Positions 8,071 through 20,189 of a DNA stretch of 64,000 nucleotides are shown here, in pieces (within the stretch, counting starts at the first letter, position 1; each line of letters begins with the position of its first letter). Below the pieces are notes generated by a model. The model saw only the letters and a program-made list of their open reading frames with translations. It did no database searches and was not told where the DNA came from. Where the stretch lies: positions 169,172-233,171 of the forward strand of contig JANPWX010000161.1 of the NCBI GenBank assembly GCA_024734555.1, in the 5' to 3' direction. The DNA is from Trochalopteron elliotii (lineage: Eukaryota; Chordata; Aves; Passeriformes; Leiothrichidae). The position numbers and the translations under genes are program-made.

Positions 8071-10827
8071 TGGGACAAACCATCAATTTTCTCCCCAAAA
8101 GCTTTGCTGAAGCCCAGGCAGGTGTGCAGAACCAGTAACCTTAGTACCACAGATGTTTTCTGGGAATAGATGGATACCCTGAGGGGGAGAAAAAAGCAAA
8201 TTAATTTCCTTATGTATAATTTTATTAGTAATAATTCAATTTCCCTGTGATTTCATTTTCAGAAGGGCCCATCTCACATCCCTTGGATCACCCTGGGGAC
8301 TTTCACCAGGACTGGTTAGCACTAAGGGGGGGATTGTCCCATAGCTCCAGCGTGGTGGTGGGCATTAAATTGGACATGGGAAACATGGGAAATGTCTGAG
8401 TAGCTGCAGGCTGTGGCTGGGTTGCTCTGAGGGTAGTGAAGAAAGGCTTTTTTTTGTGCTCACCAGTGCTGGCAGGTCTGACCCTCACTAAACCTCCATC
8501 TCTGCTGCCTTTTGTCAGTGAAACAATTCCACAAATACAATAAGAATAGGAAGGGTAAAATGCTCTTTTCCCTGTTTTTGTTTTGTTTTTGTTGAGTTTT
8601 TTTTTCCAAGAGGAAACTGAGGCAGAGAACAGAAAACACAAAGTGCCCGTGGGGCAGTGGCTCTGGGGGAGGATTAACTTTAGGGTGAAAAATGAATGTA
8701 CCAGCCCGCCTTGGTCATGTCTGAGGGACTCCAGCCCAGGGCAGACACTAAACCTCATTTTTCCAGAGTCCCAGCCTGCTGCCCTGCCCTCCATCCCTGT
8801 GCTCACACCTTGGGGTCAGGGATGGAGGTATCTGGAAACATCTGCACTGCTCCAAGGTTGAATCACTGCTGTCTTTGCTCTGGCAGCATCCTTTGGATAA
8901 TGTCAAGCCTAGAGACAGCTCAAAAGAAAAGCTCCTCAGCAAAATAAGCAAACAGGGAACCTCCTGTGGCTTCTCCAGGAGGAGCAGCTGCTGCCTTAGC
9001 TGATGGTAAGGACAGGCAGAGCCACACAGGGAGCACATCCCAGAAAAACCTCAGGCTGGATTTGAAGCACACGAGACCCAACCCTGCTTTGCATGGCCAA
9101 AACCCACATGTGCATGGGGATTTGTTAAGCTTAGCTTGTGCAATTTTGGGAAATGCAAGCTGTGCCCTTGTTTTGGGATGGTATTTACAGCCAGGATGCA
9201 TGGAAAGGTCTGATTCCAGGCAGATGTTGGGCAGGGAATGGAGGAGACTGGGGGAAAGCAGCAGACTTGTGGCACAGTGTGAAGGTGGGAGGCTGTAATT
9301 CAGCCTTTGGGCACCTGAGTGATGGGTGGAGGGTCTGAGTGTCCCGTGGGATGCAAAGCACTCTGCCCACAGCACAGTGACCCCAAAGGGTAATGGAAGT
9401 AAAAGTGATGTCCTGTCTTGGAGCACCTTAATTTGTGTCTCTGGCACTGTGAATTTGTGAGGTTTTCTTGGGAGCCTGGGGAGCTGCCAGGAGAAGGAGA
9501 CCTGGCAAATTCCTGGCCCAGGGAGCTTTGTGGTGCTGCCTGGCTCCATCCCTGCAGTGCAGCCTGTGGGGAGCCCCTGGGGCTGGAGTGTTCCTGCAGC
9601 TCTGCCTTGGATGGGGAGCAGGGAGAGAACAGAACAGGCTGCAGACACACAGGGTGTTGCTCACAGATCTTGGTGGCTTTTTACGACTTGGCAGCCTCTG
9701 TCTGCTTATGTGCAAGCTCTGCATCCCAGATTACAAATGAAGCAGATTTTTTTTTTCCCTTACATCCTTTTTTTTTTTTTTTTAATTTTTTTTTTTTACT
9801 GGTGCTGAGTGAGACAAAGGGCCCTTTTGGTGTGTGCTGGGCTGCCAGCTCCGTTGCTGCCTCCCAGCATATTCCCCAGCACCATCTGGGTCCATCCTTC
9901 TCCTTTTCAGATGTCTGTTGCCATGACCCCAGGGCTTTGGGAGGGCTGGGAAATAGGGCAGGAGCTCTGGGGGCTCTGCAGGTCAAAGCCCTGAGATCTT
10001 AGTGGCAGGTGATGCTGGCAGTTATCTACCTGGGAGGATCTTTCCTGTAGATCCACCCATGCTGCCAAGCCTTCTCCAACCCCCTGCCAAGCAATTAACT
10101 TCTCTGAGCCTAACGAGCATCTCTTTGTTAATGTGGCTCTGCCTGCTGGTGTTTTACCCTGCAAGAGGAACAACGCAGGCAGTGAAAAGGGCTGTGGATG
10201 TGCTAAACCTGGCAAGGGGTGCACTGAAACATGGCTTTTTGCTGTGGTACCTTGCCTTGAGCAGCAGAGAAACATCTCTCCCAAAGGTGTCTGCCCTGAA
10301 CCTCCCTGTGCCCTCCCTGCTCCCCTTTAGTGCAGATCAAAGTTTGCATCCTGGGGAGAAGTTTGTTTTCTGACCTGGCATGAACTGGAGTTCTGCTGAA
10401 TATCCTGGCAACAGCATGGGAATAGCAGCATCCCTCACCCAGTTTCCTCAAAGCCTGGGGTTCTGGCACACCCTGCAGGAATTCCCTGAGTTCACTCCAG
10501 TGACTGCAGAGCCTCCCAAGGGCTGCCAGAGGGGTGGGCACTCGGGGACAGTCTGAGCCTTCTGGGCCAGGGGGCCTCAGAGGTGGTTTCAGGGAGCTCC
10601 TTGGAGCTGGGCATGGAAGGATAAGGTGGTTCCCAGGAGATGCGTCAGCTCAGGAGCTGCTGCCTTGTGTTTTTCTCCTGCTTCCCTCACTGGAATCTCA
10701 GCTGCAGGTGTTTGGGAAGCTTTGGTAGCACATTTTGGAGCAGTGCTCAAACCACGTTCCGTGCTTTCCAGGAGCCAGCCTTTGGAAGGAGCTCCCCCCT
10801 TAGCCTGGGCCTGGCCATGGCTCAGAA
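8071..10827. other. Non-coding stretch
   Basis: No exon, RNA gene or recognisable transposon could be supported. It contains T-rich runs at about 8577-8612 and 9760-9798. Confidence 0.4.
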
Positions 10828-11020
10828 ACACAGAATTATTGTGAGGCAGTGAAGTGGCACAGAACCTCAAGCAGGGTCACCTAGAGCAGTTTCTCCCAGT
10901 AGCATGTCCAGGTGGATTTTGAGTACCTCTAAATACTGAGAGTTCACAACCTCGCTGAGTAGCTTGTCCCAAATGTTTAGTTCCCCTCACAGTAAAAAAA
11001 AGTTTATTCCTCTGTAGAAG
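10828..11020 (-). mobile_element. CR1 LINE fragment, antisense
   Basis: AGCAGGGTCACCTAGAGCAG, GTCCAGGTGGATTTTGAGTA, TTCACAACCTCGCTGAGTAG and CCCCTCACAGTAAA follow the antisense order of the CR1 3' region. The copy is diverged. Confidence 0.75.
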
Positions 11021-11114
11021 CAAAATTTGTTTTATTAAACAAAGAATTTGTTTTATTAAGAGTTTGTTTTATTACACAGTTTGTGCCTGTTGCCTCTAGT
11101 CCAGTCTCTGGGTG

Positions 11115-11250
11115 CTACTGTTCATGAGGGCCTGCAGTGACAGGACAGAGGGCAGTGGCTTCACACTGATAGAGTAGGTTTAGGTTAGATATTAGGAAAA
11201 AAATCTGCTCTGTGGAGTGCTGAGGCCCTGGCACAGGTTGCCCAGAGAAT
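11115..11250 (+). mobile_element. CR1 LINE fragment, sense
   Basis: GGCCTGCAGTGACAGGACAG, GTTTAGGTTAGATATTAGGA and GAGGCCCTGGCACAGGTTGC match the CR1 3' region in sense direction. It is truncated at about 11250, and the adjoining copy at 10828-11020 has the opposite orientation. Confidence 0.82.
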
Positions 11251-11384
11251 CCTCTTCCCCCAGTGCCAGGAGTTCTGTGCATTAATCAGGTCCTCTCTGA
11301 GCCTCTCCCAGCCAGGCTGAAGAGCTCTCCCAGCTCCTGTTCTTTGGTCACCTTGGCTGAAGTTGCTCCAGTAGCCCACGTCTC

Positions 11385-11421
11385 CTGTCCTGTCCTGTCC
11401 TGTCCTGTCCTGTCCTGTCCA
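11385..11421 (+). repeat. (CTGTC)n microsatellite
   Basis: About seven perfect TGTCC/CTGTC pentamers. Confidence 0.95.
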
Positions 11422-11479
11422 CAGCACTCTGGATGTGTCACCAGGGCTGAGTGAAGGGGACAGGCCACCTCCTCGACCC

Positions 11480-12174
11480 ACTGGCCGTGCCTAACACACC
11501 CCAGGGGGCTGCTGGCCCACTTTTTTCCAGAGCACGGTGCTGGTGGCCAGCAGGTCCCTTGGGGCTCTCTGTCCCTGCCCAGCCCCTTCCCATGGGTTTG
11601 TTCTTCCCCAGGTGCAGGGCTCAGTGTTTCTGTGGAGCTGAACTCTGTGCTGCTCCTCTGCTGTTCCTCCAGGCTGCTGAAGTCCCTCTGGATGGCAGCA
11701 CAGCCCTCTGCTTCAGCAGTCCCAGCTTTTTAGCACCTCCCCTGCACTGGCAGAGCGTGATTCGGTGCAGGCACCGAAACTTCTCATATTTCCTGCTCAT
11801 TTGCATCCTCATCCTTTCCCTCCCCTGGAATAATTCAGCCTCTTCCCCTCTCCCAGGCAGTCCCCAGCTGTCCCTGTGTGATTCCGATGGGAGGCTGGGT
11901 GCTGGCTGGGGAGTGTTTGTGACAGGGGCGTTTTCCAGCCTCTCCAGTTTGTAGGGTTAATGTTATTTGCTACTCTCAATTTCTTAGGTGTAGTACCTGC
12001 CCTGCCCCTCCCACCCTCACACACTGTTTGTATTTCAGGGATGACAGCATAACAGGTTAATTCAGGGACCTCAGGAGGTATCTGGTTTGATCAGAGAATC
12101 ACTTATTTTTCATTTAACTCAACATTTTGCATTTTAAAATATTGTCTCACTGCGCACTCCCAAAATGGCATTTT
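11480..12174. other. Non-coding stretch
   Basis: Nothing recognisable is seen. Confidence 0.35.
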
Positions 12175-12356
12175 CCTCTACTGAGGGTGGTTGGCACAGG
12201 TTGCTCAGAGAAGTTGTGGATGTCCCATCCCTGAAAGTGTCCAAAGCCAGGCTGGATGGGGCTTGGAGCAATGTGGTCTGGTAGAGGGTGGCCCATGGCA
12301 GGGGGTTGGAAGGAGATGCTCTTTAAGGTTCCCTACAGCACAAACCATCCCATGAC
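12175..12356 (+). mobile_element. CR1 LINE 3'-end fragment, sense
   Basis: GGTTGGCACAGGTTGCTCAG, TCCAAAGCCAGGCTGGATGG, GGCCCATGGCAGGGGGTTGG and CTCTTTAAGGTTCC are diagnostic CR1 3' blocks. Confidence 0.87.
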
Positions 12357-14611
12357 TCTTTAAAATGCCAAGAAGGTCCCTGAAATTGCACTAAAGCAGC
12401 TCTCAAATGTTCTGGTGCTTATCCCAGCCATGGGGAAGGAGATCAGTGGGACACTCTCCTTCCCAAAAACCCACCTGAAAGAGCTGGTATTGTCCCGTCT
12501 TTCCTGGGTGATGCCAACCACCTTGTTTGGTGGGAAGCAAACTTGGAACGTGCCACCACGGTGGATGATGTTGTGATGAAACCTGTGTCACCTCCCTGAG
12601 CTCTGCCACAAATCCCAACTCCTCCATTTGTCATCAGAGGAGCTTCACAGGGCTTGCTTTTCCCCCCACCCCTCCACAACTCATGAGACAGCACCTGGTA
12701 TGCTGTAGCTGCCTTTTCCAGGGTGGAATTCAGCCTAAAAATCCTTCAATGAACTTTTTTCCATTGAGGAGTCTGGGGAGCCGTGCTCAGCCTTGGCTGC
12801 TGAGGGTGTTTGCCTCAACATGAGGCTGCTGAGCTGCTGCCTGCCTGTCACTGCAGCAAGGGGGACGTTTGTTCACACCTCCCAGCACTGAGCAGCTCTC
12901 CCAGAGAGAGGTTTTGCTCTTTGGCCTTTTCTCTTTCACAGGTTTGGGAGAGGGAAGCAGCATCTCCTTCCTGGCTGTGGGCCAGGGATGGGGCTTCTCT
13001 GGCTGCCTCGAGCATCAGCTGCTCAGTGCAAGTTCAGACCTGCTGGAAAAAAAATTTTCAGCAGCTCTGTCTTCTCCTGACGACGTGGTTTTGTCAAAGC
13101 CACCCCTGTTTGCTAGCAGGGCTGCTCTGGAGAAAGCTGAGCCTGTGAGTTTGGCTTCATTAAGTTGCAGATGGAGTTGGTGGATTTCTGGTCTGGGTTT
13201 CTTTTTGTTGCAGGGGGTGTTTGCAGCCTGAAGGCAGGAAGGAGACTCCTCTGTCACCCCACCCCCTGGCAGTGGGTGTTTTGCTGTGTTTATCCAACTT
13301 GAGCCTGGCAGGGTGGGCAGAGGATCAGAGAAAGCACTGGATGGTCCTCAGGCATGGACCTGCCTCTTGGAGGAGTGAAGAGGAGGGAGAAGAAAATCTC
13401 CTGCTGGCTTTGGCAAAGGGGTCATGAGGATGCTGAGGGATTGCTTTTGCTTTGGGTAGTGCAGCAGTTGAAAAAATACTTTTAGAAATCCATCTCCAAC
13501 CCTTTGACAGGCTAGAAATAAGTTGGGGTTTTTTTTGCTGTTGACTGTCTATGGATGGCTCTGGGGATGTCTTTTCTGAGCTTGTTCCCACACACGTGTA
13601 AAGGTTGGCAGCTCAGTGTCTGGCTCTTGCAGGGCCTTGGTGGCAAGAAGGGGAGTATCCCCCCCTGTCCCTTCCTCATCTCTTTGCTCTCTCTCTATCC
13701 ATTTATGCTGCTCAGTCTCAACGTTTTGGGCTGGCCCATTCTCAAATATCCCTGGTTTTCCCCCATTGGATCTTCTCAAGTGGACCTCTCTGGAAGTGTC
13801 TTGCCCAAAGCTGGACCTGTGTGAGATGGGGGAGGATGGAGAGGTGTGATCTCACCTCCTGCCAGCTCCCTTAGTGTGAGCCTGGGATGCTCCACAGCTT
13901 TTGGCTGAGGGGAGAGGTTGTGTAGAGGCATTTGGGGGTTGGAAGCAGGGATGGAAATTCGCTTCCATGTGATGGCAAAGCAGGGCAGGGTGGATAGCTG
14001 TTCCCTGAGAGGTGGGATTGCAGAGCAGCCAGGACGATGTGACTGCAAATGCTAATTAGAACCCGGGCTGGCAAAGCTAAATAAAGCAGCAGGGCACTCC
14101 AGGCTATTTATTAATGGCTGATTATTCCAGGGCCCTTCAGTTGAGCCACAAAGCCTCCTGGCCTAAGGCAGAGTTAGCCCGGGGAGCTCTGCATTGCCAG
14201 GAGCACTTGGAGTGGGGTGTCTAGGTAGGAAAGGAGAGCATCCCTGCAGCCAGCACTGCAAAGCAATGCTGTCCCTCTTCTCCACGGTCTGGGGGTGATG
14301 GGGTCTCACCTGCCTCTGCTTGAGGTGTCAGCAACGCCCCTGTGCTTGTCTGGGCACTGTCATGCACCCACAGAGGTGGCTTTTGGTTTTGGCTGGGTGT
14401 TTTTTGGGGAGTACAAAGTCCTGAGCAGCCTGTGGGGGTGGGTTAGTGCAAGCAGTGACAGAGTGACACTGTGACACAGTGACAGAGGGAGACTGAGGAC
14501 CAAAATCATCTCCTGTGAGTTTTGTGGGGCTGGATGCACATCCCTACCGTGTCCCCAAAAGTGCCCAGGACTAGAGGTTCCTTTGCTGTGCTTTAAGCTT
14601 CTCCCAGCCTG
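12357..14611. other. Non-coding stretch
   Basis: No gene or transposon was recognised. The AT-rich part at 14045-14135, with several TAAT-type cores, could be conserved non-coding sequence but cannot be judged alone. Confidence 0.35.
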
Positions 14612-14732
14612 CCATCATTGAAAGGCCTGAGCAGCCTGGTCTAGTTGAAGATGCCCCTGCTCATGGTAGGGGAATTGGACCAGATGGCCTTTAAAAATCC
14701 CTCCCAACCCAATCCACTCTGTGATTCCATTA
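14612..14732 (+). mobile_element. CR1 3'-terminal fragment, sense
   Basis: GAGCAGCCTGGTCTAGTTGA, CATGGTAGGGGAATTGGACC, GATGGCCTTTAAAAATCCCT and a CACTCTGTGATTCCAT terminus identify a CR1 tail. Confidence 0.85.
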
Positions 14733-14844
14733 TTTGGTTGCTAAATCCACCTTTAATTCAAGATGCAACAACGTTCTGCCTTATCAGTGGCTCTGATGCA
14801 TGAGCTGCCCCAGTCCCCCAGCAATGCAGTGTGGGGCCATATCT

Positions 14845-15110
14845 CTCTTAAATGAGTTTAATCTTAATTTATAAGATGTATTTTAAAAGAAACTGTAGTT
14901 TTTCAAAATAACTTTTTTTTGCTTCTAACTGCAAAGTTTTTAAGGTGTTTGGTTTTTTAGCTTAACAGAACATCGAAGCTATGCTAAATTATTAAACTTT
15001 AAAAAATTACAAATATACATGTTAAAACCACTTTAAAAATTATATTTAAAATATTTTAAAATATAAATTTCTAAAAATATATTAAAAATATTAAAAATCA
15101 TCATGACATC
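14845..15110. repeat. AT-rich low-complexity tract
   Basis: This tract is about 80 percent A+T, dominated by TTAAAA and ATATTTTAAA motifs around 15000-15100. It contrasts sharply with its GC-richer surroundings. Confidence 0.8.
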
Positions 15111-16691
15111 AGAGACACCATTAATGTGTCCCCCCTTTGCTTGCACAGAAAGATGTCACCACAGATCGCTGTGAATGCAGGGGAGGAGGGGAAGGGATGG
15201 ATGCTCCCTAAAAAGCCATGGTTAATCAGCCTTGGCTTTTCACCCCTGGGGTAGCTGGAGGCTGGTGGGCCCTGATGGTTATGATGAGATATTGTGGGTT
15301 TGGGAACCTCAAGTGGGACCTGCTACCCTCATGTTTGTGTGGCATTTTGCTTCAGGACTGTGTTGTGTTCTGCTCAGCAGCTGAGAAGTGGCAGGCATTT
15401 TAAGAAGTGAGACCAGAGATGCTCTGGGCTGGATGGTCTTAAGCAGACACTTGCAGAGAGGTGAGGAAAAGGGATCCCTAGGGTGGGAATGCAAGGTGTG
15501 CTGCAGCTGGGGTCTGGGGAAGGGGCTGCAGGGGGAGGCCTGTGGGTGAGAGCTGCTCGGGCACTGCTTCTTCTGCAAAAGCTTGTCTGGGCAGAGGTAC
15601 AGCCACCAAAGCCTCCTTTCCCAGAGGATTATTCCCTTATCCCAGCAAAAGAGAGCTTTACAGGACTGTATTCCTGTTGATTTTGAAGATGCCAAGTCTG
15701 GCTGTTGAACTTGTGTGTCCTGGTAATTAAAGCAGCAGTGCCTGTGAAGGTGGGGATGTTTCATGGCAGCGTACAGATAATTCCACCTCCAGCCTCACAC
15801 ATCCAAATTCTCCTGCCACTGCTGCTGTGTGACACCTGGAGTGGCTGCTGCAGCCCAGGGCAGGCTCAGAGAGTGGTGGCAGTGGTTTAAGTGTGGAGGC
15901 AGATTTTTCACAGCCTGGTGTGAGGTTTGCTGGCTCTCACCCCTCTGATCCCTCCACAGATAAATCCCAGTGCTGACCCTGTGAATTCCACCTCTGGGCT
16001 GGTGCTGGGAATGTGTCCTGGCAGTTGTGAGGATGATGGTGCCCATCCCTGTCAGGGCTGGAGAAGGCACATCCTGGCGAGGCTGTTGGGGAAAAGTGGG
16101 AGCAGATGGCAGAGAGGAAACACTTTCCCTGGGTTGGGTGAAGCTGCCTTGCTGCGAAGTGGTGCAGAGGCTTTGTTGGCACAAGAAATGCCATCAGGCC
16201 TGTCCTGGCCTGTGCCACAGCTGCCAACACCTGCCCAGAGGAGCATCAGGCAGAGGCTGGTGTGGTGCCCTCCTCCAGAGATGCCATCCTGGCTGAACTG
16301 TTCCAGCCCAGGGGTTCTGTCTCCCTGCTGCTGCAGAGGTGCTCGGCTCTGTAGGACTTCTCCCTTGCAAGTGGGGAGAGTGTCCTCCTTCTAATCCAGC
16401 AGGTAATGAAACTGTTCCTGGAAAAAAACATGCATTCCTGCATGGTTATAAACACACTTCTGAGTCACAGCTACTCAGTCCCAATTTGAAATTTGGCTAG
16501 AGCACACTGTAGATGGTTCTCATTTGATCCTATTTTTTTTAAAATTTTTTTTTTCATCTCAGCATAGCCATATTTAAAAAATAAATCAGGATGCCAAAAG
16601 CCACTTTCTAAGATGAGTGCAGTCCATCACATCTCCTGGGAATATCAGTGATGAAAGGGGAGCCTGTCCTCCCTCTCCAGACCCTGTATTA
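15111..16691. other. Non-coding stretch
   Basis: Nothing recognisable is seen apart from a short T-rich run at 16530-16556. Confidence 0.35.
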
Positions 16692-17150
16692 GAGTCATAG
16701 AATGCTCTGGGTTTGAAGGCACCTTATAAAGATCATTTGCTCCAACCCCCCTGCTGTGGGCAGGGACACCTTCCACTTGGCCAGGTTATTCCAAGCCTGA
16801 TCCAACCTGGCCTTGAACATTTCCAGGGCAGGAAGGAAATGTTCCTGCCACAGGAATGGGGCAGCCACAGCTTCTTTGGACAACTTGTGACAGTGTCTCT
16901 CATCCTCATAGGCAAGAATTTCTTCCTAATACCCCATTTCACCCTGCCCTCTGTCAGCTTGAAACCATTTCCCCTTATCCTGGCACTCCAGGCCCCTGTC
17001 CTAAGTCCCTCTCCAGCTCTCTTGAGTCCCTTTAGGCACTGGAAGAGGCTCCAAACTCTCCCTGGAGCCTTCTCCAGGCTGAACAACCCCAACCCTCAGC
17101 CTCTCCTCAGGGACTTGTTCCCTGCCTGGTGCTCCCTCCAGGAGCAACTC
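16692..17150 (-). mobile_element. CR1 LINE 3'-end, antisense, long fragment
   Basis: Reading on the + strand gives the antisense CR1 order: AGTCATAGAATGCTCTGGGT, AAAGATCATTTGCTCCAACC, GGGCAGGGACACCTTCCACT, CCAACCTGGCCTTGAACATT, GGGGCAGCCACAGCTTCTTT and, further in, CTTCTCCAGGCTGAACAACC. About 450 bp survive. Confidence 0.92.
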
Positions 17151-17269
17151 TGACTTTCTGAGCAACCCAGGGCTTGGCAGAGGATGCTTTTAACACTATT
17201 TCCCTTTTTTAATTTTTTTTTTGGGGGGTGCCTGTACCCAGCCACGCACACAGAGGAGGTTTTGGGGTG

Positions 17270-17570
17270 CCTGAGGCTGCGCAAAGGGATGCGGGAACTG
17301 CGCGGCGGGTTTGCACATCTGATCCAAGCATCCCTCGGGAAGGGCCCAGCCCGGGGGAGCCCAGCCGAGCTCCGGGCCGCTGTGTGAGGCTGGGGGGGCG
17401 CAGGGAGGGGACAGCTGCCACTAGATGGCAATGCCGGAGCGGCAGCGGCGGCCCCGCGGTGCGGGGGAGGCCGCGGGGAGGTGACACAGCGGCTCGGGAG
17501 CGCCCGGGAGGGGACAGCCCCGACTCTCCGGTGATGTCCTGCCGTGCAGGGGTGCTGGCGTGGCTGGAGG
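17270..17570. promoter_or_regulatory. CpG-rich segment
   Basis: CpG dinucleotides are frequent, for example GCGCGGCGGG, CCGGAGCGGCAGCGGCGGCC and GGAGGCCGCGGGG. The surrounding DNA is CpG-poor. The segment is short and lies between two antisense CR1 copies. No transcript evidence exists within the sequence. Confidence 0.5.
17418..17430 (+). promoter_or_regulatory. CTCF core-motif match
   Basis: CCACTAGATGGCA matches the CTCF core CCASYAGRKGGCR at every position and sits inside the CpG-rich patch. It lies between the unidentified upstream exon and the putative CACNA1E promoter, where an insulator would be sensible. Confidence 0.5.
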
Positions 17571-17621
17571 AGGTGGGGGGAAAGCAAGGAGGGCACTTGG
17601 ATGGTAGTACTGGTGTGAGAA

Positions 17622-18030
17622 TCGTGGAACCGTGGAGTCATTTAGGTTGGAAAAGGCCTTTAAACTCATCGAGTCCAACCATTAACCCAGCACTGTCGAG
17701 GCCACCGCTCTGCCGTGTCCCCAAGTGCCACATCTGCACGTCTTTCAAATCCCTCCAGGGATGGTGACTCCACCACTTCCCTGAGCTGCCTGTTCCAGGG
17801 CCTGACAACGCTTTTGGAGCAGGCAGCTTTCCTAAAATCCAGCCTGAACATCCCCTGGGGTGACCTGAAGCCGTTTCCTCTTGTCCTGTCACTTGTTGCC
17901 TAACAGAAGAGACCATCCCTCACCTTGGCACAGCCTCCTTTCAGGAGCAATGTCGTCTTCCCTGGGCCTCCTTTTCTCCAGGCTGAGCCCCCCCTCAGCT
18001 CCCTCAGCTGCTCCTTCTCAGAGCTTGCTG
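17622..18030 (-). mobile_element. CR1 LINE 3'-end, antisense
   Basis: TCATTTAGGTTGGAAAAGGC, CATCGAGTCCAACCATTAAC, CAAATCCCTCCAGGGATGGT, GACTCCACCACTTCCCTGAG, CCTGTTCCAGGGCCTGACAA and TTCTCCAGGCTGAGCC give the antisense order of a second CR1 subfamily. It differs from the 16692 copy in wording but not in layout. Confidence 0.92.
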
Positions 18031-20189
18031 AGACTGGAGGAGTGTTAGCCTGTCTCCGTCAAACCAAGCGCATCCCGAGCGCCTTCCTGTCCTGGCACCC
18101 GCTGTTCCCTGTCTTCTCACATTTCCTCCATTGACAAAAACCCAAACAGCCCCACAGAGCTGGCTCTGAATCCCTGTGCCATGTTGAATCATGTGGGCAT
18201 CAGCCACACTTCTCCCTGACTCACAGATCCCGGCGTGCTGGGTGAGGGTCAAGATGAGAACGGCAATAAACATCCTGGGAAACAGAGCCTGCGTCTCTTG
18301 GCATAGCCAGAGACTTTTTTTATTTCCTTTTGGCTCTCAATCTTCTCTTAAGGAGCTGCTTTCTCATAAATATCCCATCCTTTAGCACCGTCTGAGCAGG
18401 AGAGAGGCTCCCAGCGGGGTCATCCTGCACTCTGTTCTGCAGCAGTGAGTGTAGAGTAGAGGCAAGAGGCAGCTCCGGGTTCAGGGGACAGCCTGGTGCC
18501 CCAGCAGAAGTGTCCAGGTAAGAGCTGCATCCCTGCTCTAAGGGGATGGAGGAGGAAGGCTGCCTTCCTCCCCGTCAGCCCCTTGCTGGGAGCCAGGCAG
18601 GGGATGCAGGGATGCAGGTGCAGCCTTCCCCATCCTCCTCGGGCTCGGGGCACCACACAGAGCCGGGACATTTCGGCTGGGTGGGGCCTGGCCGCGCGGG
18701 CAGGGCTGGCACAGGGCTGGCAGGGGGAGCAGGAGCAGGAGCTCTGCAGGGCTGAGGATTTGCTCCTGGCAATCGGCCCAGCCTCGGGCTTAATTAACAG
18801 CGGCTAAAAGGGCTGAAAGGTGGGAAGAGCGGCGTCGCTGCCTGAGCCGCGTTGGCGGTGGGGAGGAGGAGGAGGAGGAGGTGGTGAGGTGAGCTACAAA
18901 ATAGTAATTGATTCGTTCAGGGCAGTGTCTTGCCTGGGCTGAATCGAAGGGACTGTAATTAGTCGGGAGCTGCTGTGGCCACCTCCTTGCCTGTTGTTAG
19001 TGGAATGAAAAGCCAGGGTCACTCTGGCTGGCTGGTGGCCTGGGAAGTGTTTTGAGCACCTCTGCTCCACTGTGTGCTGCAGGGTGGCAGTGGGGTAGCT
19101 GGGAACTTGTTGGAAACCCCCCAGATGGCCCAACTGGGTTATAAAGATCACTGGAAGGAGAGAATTAAGAAGGGGTGCAGCAGCTGGGTGTCATGGAGAG
19201 TTGGTGGGCTCTGGTGCCTGGCTGAGGTTGGGCCAATGATCCCACAACCCTTTTTGCAAACACTCCTTTGCCATCTTGCTGAGGAGGATCTGGACCTTCC
19301 TCTTTCTTACCCAGCCAGCCCAAGGGCTCCTGGCAGTGCAGCCATGAGAGCCTGGGCCAAAAAATGAGCCCCGTGGCCCTTCAGACACTGTAGTGCCTGC
19401 AGAGTGGGGAAGTCCCTGGTCAGGTGTTGCCAGGCTGCACAGAGGGAGAAGCCCTGGCCCAAATGAGTTAATGGTTTATGAGATGAACACCTTGATTTAT
19501 TTTATTTTATTTTTGTTAATTTAAATGCCTCAAGCAGTCCTGGCTGCCCCACAGCAGGCGTGAGGGACAGGGCAGCAGCCACTGTGTGTTTGCAGAGCAG
19601 GTTGTTGGTGGGGTGGATGAGGGAAGAGCATGTCAGGGATATTGGATGTCTTGTGCTGCTGGCTGGAGCCGTGGGTGGTCTGCCTGTGGGAAATGCAGGT
19701 AGAAAGTGTCACAAGCCTTGGGGAGCTCCGTGGCCTCGGGGTTCAGCAGGAGGAGGGGGGGACCCTGCGTGTGAACAGCTCACAGGGTGTGTTGTGTGCC
19801 GTGCCTTGCCTTGCCTGGTGGGGCTTGGGGACACTCCTGGGGGTACCCTGGGTGTGCTAGGAGGGCAGGGGGGGGTTCCCCAAAGATGGGTGGGTGGGCA
19901 GGCAGCCCCTCCAGTGGGGCACAGCCCAGCCTGGGGTCCCCTGGGCATCCCTGGGTGACCTTGGCACACACGTGTCTGCAGCATCAGCAATGTCCCCAGT
20001 CCCCTGCCCTTAGTGGGGTGCCCGGGGGTGGGGAGCAGGGTCAGAGACACCCCCCACCCCCATGGAAACTCCTGCAGGGACAAGTCCAGCCCGGGTTGCT
20101 TGCACCTCTTGGATGAGCCGCTGTTTCTTGCCGACAACATCGTGTGTCTAAAGGAGAATACCGAGGTGTGGAGGCTCATCTGTATGCGA
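18031..20189. other. Non-coding stretch upstream of the CpG island
   Basis: No gene is recognised. GC content rises to the right. A GGA-repeat (GGAGGAGGAGGAGGAGG) occurs at about 18860-18880. Confidence 0.4.

Noticed and set aside
11260..11480. Possible further antisense CR1 piece
   Set aside because: CTGAGCCTCTCCCAGCCAGGCTGAA-like wording resembles CR1, but the match is too short and mixed to place its ends.
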